The notes under the pieces: model-generated
Databases searched by the model: none
The model's input: the letters and a program-made list of their open reading frames with translations, nothing else
Told to the model about the DNA's origin: nothing
Part shown: positions 1-9,621 of the stretch, piece by piece
Layout: every line of letters starts with the position of its first letter
Numbering within the stretch: the first letter of the stretch is position 1
Translations under genes and position numbers: made by a program
NCBI GenBank assembly: GCA_001189345.1
Contig: LFKV01000005.1
Coordinates: forward strand, 25,459-89,458
From: Candidatus Paraburkholderia kirkii
GTDB lineage: Bacteria > Pseudomonadota > Gammaproteobacteria > Burkholderiales > Burkholderiaceae
DNA: 64,000 nucleotides
Direction: 5' to 3'

Positions 1-843
1 CTGCTGCCACTGGGTTTTCGTGAATTCCTGATCTTCAAACTCATGCGCGATGCCAAGCGTCACGGCAAGCTTCTTTCCGATGTGGTCGAAGCCAGCTGGG
101 ACCATCTGCGGAACGCAACGCATCCGATCAGTTATCTGCGCACGCTCCTGCGCGCCCCCGTCGATTTCGCTTATCGCGTATGCACTCGACGAGCAGCCGT
201 GACAGCACGCGAGCAACAGCGCGAAAGGGCGCAACACGTCGAAAACACCATCATCGATCTCGCCGGCCAGGTGTTCGTGAGTCGCGATGGAGTCCGCACT
301 TACCGCATCGCCGATGACGCCAGATCCATCACGATCCGTCACCGGGACGAATCTCAGCTGCGCATCCATACCGGCAATTGGGCGCACGACTTCCTCGCCG
401 CCGTCGAGGCCGGGCATATCGTCCGCAGGGCTTACGAGGCTTCTCACTGCGTTCTGCCCAGCGGGATTAATCAAGTTTGCATGACGGAGCAGACGAACTC
501 GACGCGCACCGCGAGGCCTTCCTTCGAAACCCAGATCAACGATTTGAAGCAAATCCTGCGCTTGAAGCGGGCCGGTGAAGCCCCAACTAACAAACCAGGA
601 GATGCGTCGAGGGAGCCCATCAGGCCACCGCACCGGCAGATGCGAAGTCCATTTCCTTTGAACTCGCTTTGCAGGCGATATCCGGCCGGGCACCGTCCAG
701 AGCATGATCGCGACCTATTTCGGCGGCAGTCGCGAACATCGCATCGAGCGCGCATTTCATCAGACAAATACGTGCTTGTACGTAGCCGAGAAAAGTTTTT
801 TAGAACAATCTGCTGCACCGCAGCAGATGCTGATATACTCTAA
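1..843 (+). CDS. Unrecognised protein, 5' end outside the window
   Basis: The reading frame is open from the first base and runs to a stop at 841-843, so the gene begins left of the window. The first in-frame ATG is at 43 and another lies at 481. The visible protein is basic and rich in Arg. It has a helical segment around HPISYLRTLL (near position 120) and a short segment around QINDLKQILRLKRA after the second ATG. This loosely recalls the C-terminal tail of replication-type proteins carried on genomic islands, but I do not recognise the family. From about 620 onward the composition degrades and another frame (from about 704) looks equally protein-like, so the 3' part may be frameshifted. 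It sits directly upstream of the sigma factor gene. Confidence 0.35.
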   Translation: MLPLGFREFLIFKLMRDAKRHGKLLSDVVEASWDHLRNATHPISYLRTLLRAPVDFAYRVCTRRAAVTAREQQRERAQHVENTIIDLAGQVFVSRDGVRTYRIADDARSITIRHRDESQLRIHTGNWAHDFLAAVEAGHIVRRAYEASHCVLPSGINQVCMTEQTNSTRTARPSFETQINDLKQILRLKRAGEAPTNKPGDASREPIRPPHRQMRSPFPLNSLCRRYPAGHRPEHDRDLFRRQSRTSHRARISSDKYVLVRSREKFFRTICCTAADADIL

Positions 844-1022
844 AATTGCGTCTTGGAGGCGATTGAAAAATGCAAACTGCGCGTTAATGCGGTCTGTGTG
901 CTTTGCTCGATGCGATTTTCAGCAAGCCGTCCGTGGTCGAAGCTGTCATCGATATCATCGCGAGCCGTTACGCTCGCTCCCGGGGATCTGTCGTCGCCGA
1001 GCAAACCTGTCGAGGAGAAAGT

Positions 1023-3026
1023 ATGGCAAGTTTTGATCGGGAAGATTCGGAGCTGGACATCGTCGTGCCGGCGCGCAGGTCAGCAGGTCGGCGGGCGAGC
1101 AAAGGAAAGGGCCAGACCGGCACGATGCAGCCCGATGTCGCGATGACGGCGGAGCAGAACGAAGAGCGTCAGCGCCGGATGCGCGCGCTCATCCAGTTGG
1201 GCAAGGAACGCGGGTACCTCACGCACGCCGAGATCAGCGACCACCTGCCGGACAACTTCGCGGAAATTGCGGCGATGGAAACCATCGTCAGCACGTTCAA
1301 CGACATGGGTGTCGCGGTCTACGAGCAGGCGCAGGATGCCGAAACGCTGTTACTGAGCGATAACGCCCCGAGCGTCGTTGCCGATGAGCAGTCGGAAGAA
1401 GAAGCGGAAAACGCGCTGTCGGCCGTCGATTCCGAGTTTGGCCGCACGACCGATCCCGTGCGCATGTACATGCGCGAAATGGGGGCGACCGAGCTGCTCA
1501 CGCGCGCGGGCGAAATTGCCATTGCGAAGCGTATCGAAGACGGGCTGCACGAGATGATCCAGGCGATCGCGGCATGCCCCTCGACGGTTGCGACCATTCT
1601 CGCGGGCGCGGCGCAAGTCGAATCGGGCGAGCTGAAGATCGACGATCTGGCCGACGGGCTCAAGGAAGACGATTCGGAAGAAGGGGATATTTCGGCTTCC
1701 GATGCAAGCGACTCGACCGATATCGATACGGACACCGATGAATCCGACGATGATTCGGATGACGAAGACGATATCGACGGCGGCGATTCGGGCGCATCGA
1801 ACGAAGCGCGCCTGAAGCAGTTGAAGGCGGGCTGTTTCGAAATCTTCGCGCGCGTGCGCGTGCTGGCCGAGCAGGCAAGCAATCCGAAGGGATCCGGCGC
1901 CGTGGCGGCGAAGGCCGTCGAAAAGGCGCGTGCCGAAATCCAGCGCGAACTCGGTTCGATTCGCTTCACGGCGAAGACCATCGACCGCCTGTGTGCGGAC
2001 GTGCAGCAGCAGGTTGCGCAGGTACGTGAAATCGAGCGCCGCGTGCTGCAGATCGCGGTCGACCGTTGCGGCATGCCGCGCGAGAAATTCGTCGAGTCCT
2101 TCCCGGGCCACGAGACCGATCTCGAATGGACGACGCGCGCGGCGGCGGCTTCGAAGCAATACGGCGCATCGCTCGAGCGCAGCCTGCCGGCGATTCAGGC
2201 AGAGCAACAAAAGCTCATCGACATCGAAGGCGTGGTCCAGATGCCGCTCAAGCAACTCAAGCAGATCAACCGTCAAATGACGGCTGCGGAGCTGAAGATG
2301 CGTCAGGCCAAGCGCGAGATGATCGAAGCGAACCTGCGTCTCGTGATTTCGATCGCCAAGAAGTACGTCAACCGCGGCATGCAGTTCCTGGATCTGATCC
2401 AGGAAGGCAACATCGGTCTGATGAAGGCGGTGGACAAGTTCGAATATCGCCGCGGCTGGAAATTCTCGACGTACGCGACGTGGTGGGTGCGTCAGGCCGT
2501 GACGCGCTCGCTCGCCGATCAGGCCCGCACGATCCGCGTGCCGGTTCACATGATCGAAACGATCAACAAGCTGAACCGCATTTCGCGCGAGATCTTGCAG
2601 CAGACCGGTCAGGAAGCGCATCCGTCGGTACTCGCCGAGCGTATGGAAATGCCCGAAGAGAAGATCCGCGGCATTCTCAAGATCGCGAAGCAGCCGGTGT
2701 CGCTGGAAACGCCGGTCGGCGAAGACGCCGACGCCACGCTCGGCGACATGATCGAGGACCAGGGCGCCACGTCGCCGGCGGACGCCGCGGTGCACGCGAA
2801 CATGCGCGCCGCGATCGACGATGCGTTGAATGCACTGTCGCCGCGCGAAGCGAAGGTGCTGCGCATGCGCTTCGGCATCGACACGGCTTCGGACTACACG
2901 CTCGAGGAGCTGGGCAAGCAGTTCGACGTGACGCGCGAGCGCATTCGTCAGATCGAAAGCAAGGCCATGCGCAAGCTCATGCACCCGAGCCGCGCGGACA
3001 AGCTCCGTCCGTTCCTGGATCGCTGA
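1023..3026 (+). CDS. rpoD: RNA polymerase sigma factor, sigma-70 (RpoD-type)
   Basis: Sigma-70 family factor of about 667 residues that directs RNA polymerase to -35/-10 promoters. Region 1.1 is visible near residues 53-80 ([18 protein letters not shown]), regions 2.3-2.4 near 479-497 ([18 protein letters not shown]), and region 4.2 near 625-646 ([17 protein letters not shown]). Between regions 1 and 2 lies a very acidic Asp/Ser-rich stretch (about residues 212-256). I chose the ATG at 1023 because GAGGAGAAA sits just upstream; the frame is open back to 903 without a ribosome site. Changes in normally invariant segments ([20 protein letters not shown] instead of YKF, WWIRQAITRSI, RIPVHM) and the absence of dnaG upstream suggest a second, RpoD-like paralogue rather than the principal factor. 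That paralogue reading is inference. Confidence 0.9.
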   Translation: MASFDREDSELDIVVPARRSAGRRASKGKGQTGTMQPDVAMTAEQNEERQRRMRALIQLGKERGYLTHAEISDHLPDNFAEIAAMETIVSTFNDMGVAVYEQAQDAETLLLSDNAPSVVADEQSEEEAENALSAVDSEFGRTTDPVRMYMREMGATELLTRAGEIAIAKRIEDGLHEMIQAIAACPSTVATILAGAAQVESGELKIDDLADGLKEDDSEEGDISASDASDSTDIDTDTDESDDDSDDEDDIDGGDSGASNEARLKQLKAGCFEIFARVRVLAEQASNPKGSGAVAAKAVEKARAEIQRELGSIRFTAKTIDRLCADVQQQVAQVREIERRVLQIAVDRCGMPREKFVESFPGHETDLEWTTRAAAASKQYGASLERSLPAIQAEQQKLIDIEGVVQMPLKQLKQINRQMTAAELKMRQAKREMIEANLRLVISIAKKYVNRGMQFLDLIQEGNIGLMKAVDKFEYRRGWKFSTYATWWVRQAVTRSLADQARTIRVPVHMIETINKLNRISREILQQTGQEAHPSVLAERMEMPEEKIRGILKIAKQPVSLETPVGEDADATLGDMIEDQGATSPADAAVHANMRAAIDDALNALSPREAKVLRMRFGIDTASDYTLEELGKQFDVTRERIRQIESKAMRKLMHPSRADKLRPFLDR

Positions 3027-3125
3027 TCCGCGCGTTGCCCGATTCGTCTGGACTTGCCCCCGCAAAAGCCGGACATGCGGTGACGCTTAAATTTTGAGGT
3101 AGTCTTCTGCCTATGTTTAAGCCTA

Positions 3126-4239
3126 GTCCATTGCGTTATTGAATTAGCACCCTGTCTGTGTTCAGATACAGGTCATGGGTCAAAATGAACCTGACAGATA
3201 TCGAACGTGAGCAACTGTTGTCGGCGGCGCGCAGCCGAACGGTGCGTGCGGCGGACGTGCGACGCGCAAAGTTGATCCTGATGCTCGAGGACGGCGAATC
3301 GCGCGACAGTATCATGCGCACACTGGGTTGCGATTCGCGCTTCATCGCACGCTGGTCGGGGCGCTTCCTCAGCGAGCGACTAGCCGGCATGTACGCCCGG
3401 CACCGCGGGCGGGCGCCTACGCAGCCACCGGCCAAACTGGAAGCGCGGGTGCTCAAGTGCACCCTCAAGCACAAACCCGCCGACGGTTCGACACACTGGA
3501 GTAGCTACAAGCTCGCAGCAGAACTCGGCGACGTATCGGTCTCGGCCGTGCAGCGCATCTGGCGCAAGCACGGCATCAAGCCGCAGCAGTTGGAGCGGCA
3601 CATGGTCTCCAACGACCCGGACTTCGAGACCAAGGCAGCCGACGTGATCGGGCTGTACCTGAACCCGCCGGCGCACGCAGCGGTGTTCTGCGTGGACGAG
3701 AAGACCGCGATCCAGGCACTCGATCGCAAGGACCGTATGCTGCCGCTGTCGCCCGGGCGCGCCGAGAGTCACGGCTTCGAGTACAAGCGCAACGGCACGC
3801 TCAGCCTGTTCGCGGCGTTCAATACTGCCACCGGCGAGGTGCTGGGCAAGACGGTGGCGCGCCACACCAGCGAGCAGTTCGTGGCCTTCCTGACCGACGT
3901 CGTCGCCAGCCAGCCCAAACGCCGGGAAATCCACGCGATCTGCGACAACGTCAGCAGCCATAAGACGCAGCGGGTTGCCGACTTCCTTGATGCGCAGCGC
4001 AACGTGCACCTGCACTTCACGCCGACCTACTCGTCGTGGCTCAACCAGGTGGAGAACTGGTTCTCGCGCATTCAGCGTGAAGTGATCGCTCGCGGCATCT
4101 TCACTTCGGTGAAGGATTGGGATCGCAAACTGATGCCGATACATCCGCGAACACAACAAGAACCCGAAACCGATCAAGTGGAAATATGACGATCCTTCGC
4201 GCCGGATTCGACCAGTGCCAATTCAATGACGCAATGGAA
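3126..4239 (+). mobile_element. IS630-family insertion sequence
   Basis: An element of about 1.1 kb bounded by TA dinucleotides (3124-3125 and 4240-4241), the usual IS630-family target duplication. Its ends are imperfect inverted repeats: TCCATTGCGTTATTGAATTA on the left and the complement of TTCAATGACGCAATGGA on the right. It carries a single transposase gene. Both flanks are IS3-type sequence, so it jumped into an older IS3 copy. Confidence 0.85.
3185..4229 (+). pseudogene. IS630-family transposase, frameshifted near its C-terminus
   Basis: DDE transposase with an N-terminal helix-turn-helix region (from MNLTDIEREQL at 3185) and a catalytic domain showing the three acidic sites in CVDEKTA, ICDNVSSHK and NQVENWFSR, the last two about 35 residues apart. 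An extra C in the sequence around 4132-4138 shifts the frame after DRKLM. In the original frame the protein would continue RYIREHNKNPKPIKWKY and stop at 4227-4229; as written it runs out of frame to 4189. The catalytic core is complete, so only the last 30 or so residues are altered. Activity cannot be judged from sequence. Confidence 0.85.
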
Positions 4240-4563
4240 TAGGAAAGAAGACGATGGAGGTAGAAATCCTCCGTGAAGCAGTGGAGTATGGTCGAACAAA
4301 AAAATTGACTGCGCGCTCACCATTGCTGCCGGGGGACGACCGTTGAAGACGGTCTGTGAAGTCCTGGGGGTGTCGCGCTCGAATCTCGCAGTCAAGTCGA
4401 AGCGGCCGGCTGACTGGGTCGACCGGCGCAAGATGCCCGTGCTCGACGACACGGCGCTTGTCGCCGAACTTCATGAGTTGTTAGGCGACGCGCTGACGTA
4501 TGGATACCGAGGTGCTTGGGCGTTGCTGAGGCGAAGCCGGGACATGCTGGCTCAACCGCGAGT

Positions 4564-4907
4564 CGATATGCGCGATGCTGTTGCTCTCGCTCGCGCCTAC
4601 CGCATCCAGGCCATCGAGCGTGCACGCGGAGTCGTTGCTCGCGTCCGTGTGCGCATCCGAAGCGCATGCGCCGCGGCTCGCGCAGGAGCCAGGCGTACAT
4701 CATGCGCAGCACGACGCGCTCGGTCATCTGCAAGCCTGCTCCTATTGCGACCTCATCGCGCACGCCCCCACGCCGCCGTCATGGCAGCAGCGCCCGGGCG
4801 TTGCATCGGCGAAGCGCGAAGCGTTCGAGGCGCACCATTTCACCGATGCGCCTTGCGGCGACCTCATCCGCGCCGGGCAACCACGAGCCCCGCCCACTCA
4901 CGCCTGA
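4564..4907 (+). pseudogene. DUF2946-type copper-associated protein, 5' end removed by IS3 remnant
   Basis: The frame with an ATG at 4575 reads MLLLSLAPTASR..., then a His/Cys cluster HAQHDALGHLQACSYC, which is the hallmark of the small DUF2946 proteins found beside copC and PCu(A)C genes. The IS3 remnant ends at 4563, so the normal start and most of the N-terminal hydrophobic segment are gone. No ribosome-binding site precedes the ATG at 4575. The gene therefore looks truncated rather than re-started. The next gene downstream is copC, consistent with the usual copper cluster. Confidence 0.6.
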
Positions 4908-5030
4908 TTCGCGCTCGCACGCATAAGTCCTGCTCATCGCATCACGCTGCACTGCCAGGCAGCGTCTTCCATCGGAACATCGCGGACATCGCTCGAAGCA
5001 CGCCACGCTTCGAGCACGCAAGGATACGTC

Positions 5031-5393
5031 ATGAAGTCATCATCGCTCGTACGCGGCGCGTTCGCGCTCGCATTCACCGGCGCGGCGCAATTCGCGCTTG
5101 CCCACGCATTGCCAAAGCTGCAAAATCCCGGGCCCGGCGCGACCGTCGGCGCCCCCCGCGAAGTCGCGATCGACTTCAGCGAAGCGCTCGAACCGACCTT
5201 CAGCAAGCTCATCGTCACCGATGCGGGAGGCACGCAGGTCAACACAGCGAAATCCGTCGCCGATGCCAACGACAGGAAGCACATGAGCGTCGCGCTCGGC
5301 AACCTCGCGCCCGGCGTCTACAAGGTGCAATGGACCGCGGTCGCCGCGGACGGGCATCGCACTCAAGGCCACTACAACTTCACCGTCAAGTGA
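5031..5393 (+). CDS. copC: Copper resistance protein CopC
   Basis: Small periplasmic copper-binding protein of 120 residues. Residues 1-24 form a signal peptide ending in FALAHA; the mature protein begins with the His ([14 protein letters not shown]) used for Cu(II) binding in this family. The IDFSEALEP and [11 protein letters not shown] segments are typical of the CopC beta-sandwich, and the latter supplies further His ligands. A ribosome site AAGGA lies in front of the ATG. The PCu(A)C gene starts 7 bp downstream, so the two form an operon. No copD-like membrane partner is seen here. The operon's original upstream region was replaced by IS3 sequence. Confidence 0.9.
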   Translation: MKSSSLVRGAFALAFTGAAQFALAHALPKLQNPGPGATVGAPREVAIDFSEALEPTFSKLIVTDAGGTQVNTAKSVADANDRKHMSVALGNLAPGVYKVQWTAVAADGHRTQGHYNFTVK

Positions 5394-5400
5394 GGCAACA

Positions 5401-5832
5401 ATGAAAAAAATCGCTGTACTCGCAGGCGCGCTCGCTTGCGCATCCATCGCCCATGCCGCGACGCTCGAAGGCCGCGATTGCTGGATTCGCGCGATGCCAC
5501 CCAACCTGCCGTCGTCGGGCTACTTCATCGTCGCCAACAACGGCGACACGCCCGCGACGCTCACGGGCGCACAAACGCCCGCCTTCGGCATGACAATGAT
5601 GCACAAGTCCGAGAACAAGGGCGGCACGGCGACGATGTCGCCCGTCGATTCCGTCGACGTGCCCGCGCACGGCACGCTGAGCTTCGCGCCGAAGGGCTAT
5701 CACCTGATGCTGGAAGAACCCGGCAAGCCGCTCAAGGTCGGTTCGACGATTCCCCTCACGCTTTCGTTCGCGAACAAGTCCACGCTCGAGGTGAATTGCG
5801 CCGTGAAGTCGGCGGCGGCGACCGGTCACTGA
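5401..5832 (+). CDS. PCu(A)C-family periplasmic copper chaperone
   Basis: A 143-residue secreted protein with a signal peptide ([19 protein letters not shown]). It has the family metal motif: [15 protein letters not shown] followed about twenty residues later by [10 protein letters not shown], giving the His/Met ligands for Cu(I). Members deliver copper to cytochrome oxidase assembly or to CopC-type partners in the periplasm. It lies 7 bp after copC and ends just before a strong bidirectional terminator shared with mrcA. The protein has normal length and no visible damage. Confidence 0.85.
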   Translation: MKKIAVLAGALACASIAHAATLEGRDCWIRAMPPNLPSSGYFIVANNGDTPATLTGAQTPAFGMTMMHKSENKGGTATMSPVDSVDVPAHGTLSFAPKGYHLMLEEPGKPLKVGSTIPLTLSFANKSTLEVNCAVKSAAATGH

Positions 5833-5862
5833 TCCCGTTCGCTTTCGCGCGCCGATAAAACG

Positions 5863-5897
5863 AAGCGCGCCGGGCTCGATGCCCGGCGCGCTTTTTT
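5863..5897. terminator. Bidirectional rho-independent terminator
   Basis: Stem AAGCGCGCCGGGC / GCCCGGCGCGCTT with a 4-5 base loop followed by TTTTTT. It lies between the convergent ends of the copper operon and mrcA and can serve both strands. Confidence 0.85.
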
Positions 5898-5919
5898 CAT
5901 GTTCGACGAATCGAACGCT

Positions 5920-8469
5920 CTACGGCTTGTTGAACATGTCCATGATCTGCTTGCGCTCGTCGGTCGTGACCTGCGGCGGCGCCTGCATTCCCGCCGGACC
6001 CACGCCGCCCATGGTGGTGGCGTCGCCCGCCATCGGATTGGTGTTGTCGAGCCCAATACTCGCGACGAAGCCCGCGCCCGGCGTGCGGTCCGCATAAAAC
6101 AGCTCGCCGTCGACGGTCGTCACGCCGTCCGGCTTCGGCATCTGCTGCGGAATGCCGCGCAACGCGCGTCCCATATAGTCGACCCAGATCGGCAATGCGA
6201 GCTGCGCGCCGAACTCGCGGCTGCCGAGCGTCTTCGGCTGGTCGTAACCTATCCACGCGACCGCGACGAGTTGCTTCTGATATCCCGCGAACCAGCCGTC
6301 CTTCGCGTCGTTGGTCGTGCCGGTCTTGCCTTGCAGGTCATTGCGCTTCAGCACGTTGGTGCCGGAGCCCGTGCCCTGCGTCGCCACCGTGTGCAGCAGG
6401 CTGTTCATGATGTACGCGTTACGCGGCTCGAGCGTCTGCGGCGCGTTGCTGCCGGCCGTGAGCGGATTGGCGCGCGAGATCACGGTGCCGCGCGCATCGG
6501 CGACTTCGGCGATCAGGTACGGATTGATGCGGTAGCCGCCGTTCGCGAACACCGAGTACGCGCCGCTCAGCTGCAAGGGCGTGACGAGCCCCGCGCCCAG
6601 CGCGAGCGGCAGATAGGGCGGCGTCTTGTCCTTGTCGAAGCCGAACTTCTGCGTGACGAAGTCTTGCGCGTAGTTCGTGCCGATATACGACAGGATGCGG
6701 ATCGACACGAGGTTCTTCGATTTCTGCAAGCCGGCGCGCATCGACATCGGGCCATCGGGCTGGTCGTCGTCCTTCGGCTCCCACGCGTCGCCGCCGGGTG
6801 TGGCCGCCGGGAAGTGCAGCGGCGCGTCGTTGATGATGGTCGCGGGTCCGATCCCTTTATCGAGGGCCGCCGAATAGATGAACGGCTTGAAGCTCGAGCC
6901 CGGCTGACGCCACGCCTGCGTCACGTGATTGAACTTGTTCTTGTTGAAATCGAAGCCGCCGACGAGCGCGCGGATCGCGCCGTCCTGCGGCACCATCGAA
7001 ATCAGCGCGCCTTCCACTTGCGGCAGTTGCGTGATCTGCCAGTTGCCCTTGTCGTCCTTCGTGAGGCGCACGATCGCGCCCGGCTTGATCGCGAGCGCCT
7101 TCGACGCATTGCTGCGCAGCGCGGCCGCCGCGAAGCGCAGGCCGTCGCCGGAGATGGTCGCGGTATCGCCGCCGACGAACTGCGCCGTCACTTGCTTGGG
7201 GTTCGCCGCCGTCACCACCGCCGCAACGAGCTCGCCGTTGTCCGGGTGATCGACGAGCGCGTCTTCGATCGCCTCGGCGCGGTCGTTCGCGTTCGACGGC
7301 AAATTGACGTTGCCCTCCGGGCCGCGATAGTCGTGGCGGCGCTCGTAGTCCATCACGCCCTTGCGCACCGCGCGATAGGCGGCGTCCTGGTCGGCGGAAT
7401 CGATGGTCGTCGTGACCGTGAGGCCGCGCGTATAGGTCTCTTCCTTGTACTGCGCGTACATCATCTGCCGCACCATCTCCGCGACATACTTGGCATGCAC
7501 GCCGTACTCCGTGCCCGCGGACCGGGTGTGGATCTCCTCGGCCACGGCCTGGTCGTACTGCTCGCGCGTGATGAAATTCAGATCCAGCATGCGCTTCAGG
7601 ATGTACTGCTGACGCACCTTCGCGCGCTTCGGATTGACGACCGGGTTATACGCCGAGGGCGCCTTCGGCAAGCCGGCGAGCATCGCGGCTTCGGCGAGCG
7701 TGATGTCCTTCAGGTCCTTGCCAAAGTAGACGCGCGCAGCCGCGGAGAAGCCATACGCACGCTCGCCGAGATAGATCTGATTCATGTACAGCTCGAGAAT
7801 CTGATCCTTCGTGAGCGCTTGCTCGATCTTGTAGGCGAGCAGCATCTCGTACACCTTCCGCGTGTAGGTCTTCTCGCTCGACAGGAAGAAGTTGCGCGCC
7901 ACCTGCATCGTGATCGTGCTCGCGCCCTGCGATGCGCCGCCGTGCATCAGATCGGCCATGCCCGCGCGCAGGATGCCGACGAAGTCGACCCCGCCGTGAT
8001 CGTAGAAGCGGTAATCCTCGATCGCGAGCACGGCCTTCTTCATCTGATCGGGAATGTCCTGAAAGCGCACGAGGCTACGGCACTCCTCGCCGAATTCGCC
8101 GATCAGCACGTGATCGGCCGTATAGACGCGCAGCGGCACCTTCGGCCGATAGTAAATGAGCGCGTTCAGCGAAGGCAGGTTCGGCTCCATCACAACGAGC
8201 GCATAGCCCACGACGAGCGCGCCCACCACCACGCCGATCGCCGCGAGACCCGCGAACCAGAGCGCGATGCGTGCGAGGACGGAGCGGCCGCCGCCCCCTC
8301 GATCGTTGCGGCCGTTGCGGCCGTTGCGGCCATTGCCGCGGTTGCCGCCATTGCCGCCGCCGTCGCGGCCGCCCGAGTCGTTGCGTGAATCGTTGCGAGA
8401 GTCGTTCCAGCGGGGTTCGCGATTGTATCGCGAGGATTTCGATGAGTCGGGTCGTTTGATGATAGGCAT
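5920..8469 (-). CDS. mrcA: Penicillin-binding protein 1A, bifunctional transglycosylase/transpeptidase
   Basis: Class A PBP of 849 residues that polymerises and cross-links peptidoglycan. A Gly/Asn/Arg-rich cytoplasmic tail (residues 1-62, with NGRNGRNGRN repeats) precedes one membrane helix (about 66-93). The GT51 domain shows the catalytic Glu in AIEDYRFYDHGG (Glu151) and GASTITMQVARNFF. The transpeptidase domain has the SxxK motif in PGSSFKPF (near residue 523), SKN in LQKSKNLVS, and KTGT near 713. Length and motif order are normal for PBP1A. The coding sequence is intact. It converges with the copper operon. Upstream lies a 490-bp non-coding stretch rather than the pilM cluster often found next to mrcA in this family (established knowledge, from memory). 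Confidence 0.93.
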   Translation of the reverse strand: MPIIKRPDSSKSSRYNREPRWNDSRNDSRNDSGGRDGGGNGGNRGNGRNGRNGRNDRGGGGRSVLARIALWFAGLAAIGVVVGALVVGYALVVMEPNLPSLNALIYYRPKVPLRVYTADHVLIGEFGEECRSLVRFQDIPDQMKKAVLAIEDYRFYDHGGVDFVGILRAGMADLMHGGASQGASTITMQVARNFFLSSEKTYTRKVYEMLLAYKIEQALTKDQILELYMNQIYLGERAYGFSAAARVYFGKDLKDITLAEAAMLAGLPKAPSAYNPVVNPKRAKVRQQYILKRMLDLNFITREQYDQAVAEEIHTRSAGTEYGVHAKYVAEMVRQMMYAQYKEETYTRGLTVTTTIDSADQDAAYRAVRKGVMDYERRHDYRGPEGNVNLPSNANDRAEAIEDALVDHPDNGELVAAVVTAANPKQVTAQFVGGDTATISGDGLRFAAAALRSNASKALAIKPGAIVRLTKDDKGNWQITQLPQVEGALISMVPQDGAIRALVGGFDFNKNKFNHVTQAWRQPGSSFKPFIYSAALDKGIGPATIINDAPLHFPAATPGGDAWEPKDDDQPDGPMSMRAGLQKSKNLVSIRILSYIGTNYAQDFVTQKFGFDKDKTPPYLPLALGAGLVTPLQLSGAYSVFANGGYRINPYLIAEVADARGTVISRANPLTAGSNAPQTLEPRNAYIMNSLLHTVATQGTGSGTNVLKRNDLQGKTGTTNDAKDGWFAGYQKQLVAVAWIGYDQPKTLGSREFGAQLALPIWVDYMGRALRGIPQQMPKPDGVTTVDGELFYADRTPGAGFVASIGLDNTNPMAGDATTMGGVGPAGMQAPPQVTTDERKQIMDMFNKP

Positions 8470-8959
8470 GACTGGGTTCGTTCGGCGCGCTGTGAAAGCG
8501 CGCGCTGCCGCGCTGCGATGCGCCGATGCTCTGGCGCTACTGCAAAGACGGGACGAGCGAAGGAGCGGGCCGGCTTCGACGGAAGCTTAACAGCGCATTT
8601 TAAAGAATTCGGGCGCGCCGCTACAAAACCGGTCGGACTTTTGTAAGCAAATGTCCTTCGACGCGCCGCTCCCGTCCCTGCGCGCGCAGGCGTGTGGTTA
8701 CCCACAGAAAGTGTTGAGAGCCTTGTGGACAACCGTATGAGAAAATAGGCAAGTCTTTGATCGCGTGCCTTTTTTGCGCCATGCTCATCGCTTGCGATGC
8801 GAGGGGGGCCGCACCCACGGCCGCGCGCAAACCGCGATATGATGGATGAACGGATTGCAGGTTCCCGGAACTCCGCGCGCGCACCCTGCGGTAAAGATGT
8901 CGTGCCGTTTGATGAACCGAAGTCGCGATCGCCTTACTGTTTGTGTTTGCGAGCCGCTC
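8470..8959. other. 490-bp intergenic region with two DnaA-box-like 9-mers
   Basis: No coding sequence is supported here. It must hold divergent promoters for mrcA and the ribbon-helix-helix gene, but I could not assign -35/-10 pairs with confidence. TTACCCACA at 8698-8706 and TGTGGACAA at 8724-8732 (inverse TTGTCCACA) each differ little from the DnaA box TTATCCACA. Confidence 0.4.
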
Positions 8960-9373
8960 ATGACGAACAAACCCAGCGAACGCATCGTCGTTTTCGTGAC
9001 TCCCGCGCAAAAGCTGGCCATCAGCAAGACAGCGGACGCCCTCGGCATCAGCGTGAGCGAGCTCATGCGGCGCGCCGTGCTGAACTTCAACGCGACGAGC
9101 GAGCAGATCAAGGTCGCGGGCATCGTGGACCGCTTGCGCGCGCCCAAGGCCCCGGACCCGCTCGATGTCGCGCTGAAAGCGGCCGTGCGCGAGGCCCGCG
9201 ACGTGGCGGCGAACGCGAGCAAGCGCGCCGCGCAGGCGCGCAGCGCGGCCCAAGCGAATTCCGCGTCCGCCGCCTCCGACGACGGAATCGAGCAGGACGC
9301 CGGTCAGGACGACGGCGCGCAAGGCGCGGGCGAAGACGCCTCGCTCACCGACGGCGCGCGTTCCGGTCGTTGA
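8960..9373 (+). CDS. Ribbon-helix-helix-like DNA-binding protein
   Basis: A 137-residue soluble protein. The N-terminal segment RIVVFVTPAQKLAISKTADA followed by LGISVSELMRRAVLNF fits a beta-strand plus two helices, as in CopG/Arc or MobC-like proteins. After about residue 70 it becomes Ala- and acid-rich and probably disordered. The start at 8960 is chosen because the recognisable fold begins a few residues later; the open frame extends to 8846, but that part has no protein-like character. Its target is unknown. It is followed by the pspA homologue after 250 bp. Confidence 0.65.
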   Translation: MTNKPSERIVVFVTPAQKLAISKTADALGISVSELMRRAVLNFNATSEQIKVAGIVDRLRAPKAPDPLDVALKAAVREARDVAANASKRAAQARSAAQANSASAASDDGIEQDAGQDDGAQGAGEDASLTDGARSGR

Positions 9374-9621
9374 CGGCGCGCCCGCTCTCCTCCGTTCGCC
9401 TTCCCCCGCATCCGCCGCGCGCGTCGTTACACTCCTTAACCTTCCGTTAAGTCCCGATTAAGCCACGGCGTGCTCTAATGAGCGGGTAAACTCGGCGGGC
9501 GCGCGAGCCTCCAGCGTGAACGTCACATGGCGCTTGCAATCCCGCGCGATGCGCCTCACATTCGAGCCGCGTGAGCACGCGCGCAAGCGTGCACGCCGCC
9601 GTCTTCATCCAGGAGAAATAC

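Larger units (their letters stand above)
3049..4563 (+). mobile_element. IS3-family (IS2-like) remnant, interrupted by an IS630 element
   Basis: The left inverted repeat begins TGGACTTGCCCCCGCA at 3049 and matches the complete copy at 61934 through the TA at 3124-3125. After the inserted IS630 element the IS3 sequence resumes at the TA of 4240-4241 and continues to 4563, where it stops abruptly in mid-gene, before the DDE domain. Relative to the complete copy about 163 bp are missing at the IS630 insertion point and the whole 3' half is absent. The A7 slippery run is at 4298-4304 and is followed by GCGCGCTCAC, the form with two more bases than the copy at 61934. It begins about 20 bp after the rpoD stop codon. 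Confidence 0.85.

Noticed and set aside
704..1036. A 110-codon frame starting MIATYFGGSREHRIERAF
   Set aside because: Its first 30 codons look protein-like and may be the shifted tail of the gene at 1-843, but the rest overlaps the rpoD leader. Not enough for a separate gene.
1350..3065. A 571-codon minus-strand open frame opposite rpoD
   Set aside because: The sigma-70 motifs lie on the plus strand; the reverse product is an Arg/His-rich shadow.
8296..8360. Short GTTGCGGCC-type repeats
   Set aside because: Not a CRISPR: units are 9 bp without spacers and simply encode the Gly/Asn/Arg repeats at the N-terminus of PBP1A.
5899..8388. An 829-codon plus-strand open frame opposite mrcA
   Set aside because: All PBP1A motifs are on the minus strand; the plus-strand product is an Arg/Ala/Val shadow.
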